DNA from: Planctomycetaceae bacterium
GTDB lineage: Bacteria > Planctomycetota > Planctomycetia > Pirellulales > Pirellulaceae
Assembly: GCA_007133715.1 (NCBI GenBank)
Contig: SLMF01000050.1
Location: forward strand, 1 to 6,166
Direction of reading: 5' to 3'
Length of the DNA stretch: 6,166 nucleotides
The notes beneath the pieces are model-generated. The model made no database searches. It was not told the origin of the DNA and saw nothing but the letters and a program-made list of their open reading frames with translations. The translations under genes were made by a program, and so were the position numbers. Of this stretch, positions 6,031-6,166 are shown piece after piece. How positions within the stretch are numbered: position 1 is the first letter of the stretch; every line of letters starts with the position of its first letter.

Positions 6031-6056
6031 CACTCGCTAAGAAAAGGGGAATCGCC

Positions 6057-6166
6057 ATGCTTACCAGCTTTGGGTTCCGTACGGCAGTCGTCCTGTGCCT
6101 CCTTTGCGTGTCGACCGCGCGGGCGCAGACAGCTCGCCCTACCACCAACACGGGTCAGACGGGACA
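6057..6166 (+). CDS. Partial exported protein, N-terminal signal peptide only
   Basis: ATG at 6057 is preceded by AGGGGA (6045-6050) at a six-base distance. The 36 residues in the window start MLTSFGFRTAVV and form a Sec signal peptide with hydrophobic core 'AVVLCLLCV' and a likely cleavage after 'ARA' at residue 23, then a Thr-rich mature start (QTARPTTNTGQTG). The cysteines lie in the core and not in a lipobox, so a lipoprotein is unlikely. The same frame is open back to an ATG at 5889, but that codon has no ribosome binding site and overlaps the -10 element. The rest of the gene lies beyond the window, so the product cannot be named. It is divergent from the DUF3352-like gene. Confidence 0.75.
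   Translation, partial: MLTSFGFRTAVVLCLLCVSTARAQTARPTTNTGQTG

Noticed and set aside
5889..6056. 56-residue in-frame extension of the last gene from ATG 5889
   Set aside because: There is no ribosome binding site, the ATG overlaps the -10 candidate, and the extension would precede a normal signal peptide with a good site at 6045-6050.
5807..6151. N-terminal extension of the DUF3352-like protein to base 6151
   Set aside because: It would run antisense through the start of the rightmost gene and precede a clear signal peptide. The ATG pair at 5806/5809 has its own GGAG.

Overview
This GC-rich window looks like chromosomal DNA of a planctomycete. That placement is an inference. It rests on the membrane anchor 'DSFLDIVANLVGIL' in the 326-residue protein, on a whole row of secreted proteins of no known enzyme family, and on a DUF3352-like exported protein of a kind I associate with planctomycetes. 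No rRNA, tRNA, CRISPR array, transposase or phage gene is visible. It reads as ordinary chromosome with envelope genes, not as a mobile island.

Layout, left to right. Bases 1-482 (+) are the 3' end of a gene whose C-terminal domain resembles that of the next gene. Bases 510-1490 (+) encode an ExbD/MotB-like protein with one N-terminal membrane helix, a long coiled coil and a soluble C-terminal domain. Bases 1491-1734 form a 244-base gap with a good promoter candidate (TTGACA, 17-base spacer, GATGAT). Bases 1735-3441 (+) encode a secreted HEAT-like repeat protein ending in a striking acidic/proline heptad repeat. Bases 3473-4009 (+) encode a compact nitroreductase-family flavoprotein that is probably co-transcribed with it. 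Bases 4028-5806 (-) encode a secreted DUF3352-like protein that converges on the nitroreductase with only 18 bases between the stops. Bases 5807-6056 are a divergent regulatory region with overlapping -10 elements and two hairpins. Bases 6057-6166 (+) are the signal-peptide end of another exported protein, cut by the window edge.

How the genes may work together. The first two genes look like paired envelope components. In known ExbB/ExbD and MotA/MotB systems, a protein with this anchor plan works with a polytopic proton-channel subunit, so such a gene would be expected just upstream, outside the window. The HEAT-repeat protein follows on the same strand but probably has its own promoter. The nitroreductase shares its transcript, though nothing in the sequence links their functions. 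The DUF3352-like gene and the last gene are divergently transcribed from a shared intergenic region.

The observations most worth a second look are the paired ExbD-like proteins with related C-terminal domains, the heptad tail of the HEAT protein, the two-hairpin leader of the last gene, and the internal duplication in the DUF3352-like protein. None is proven to be a new system; the first is the best candidate for an undescribed envelope machine.
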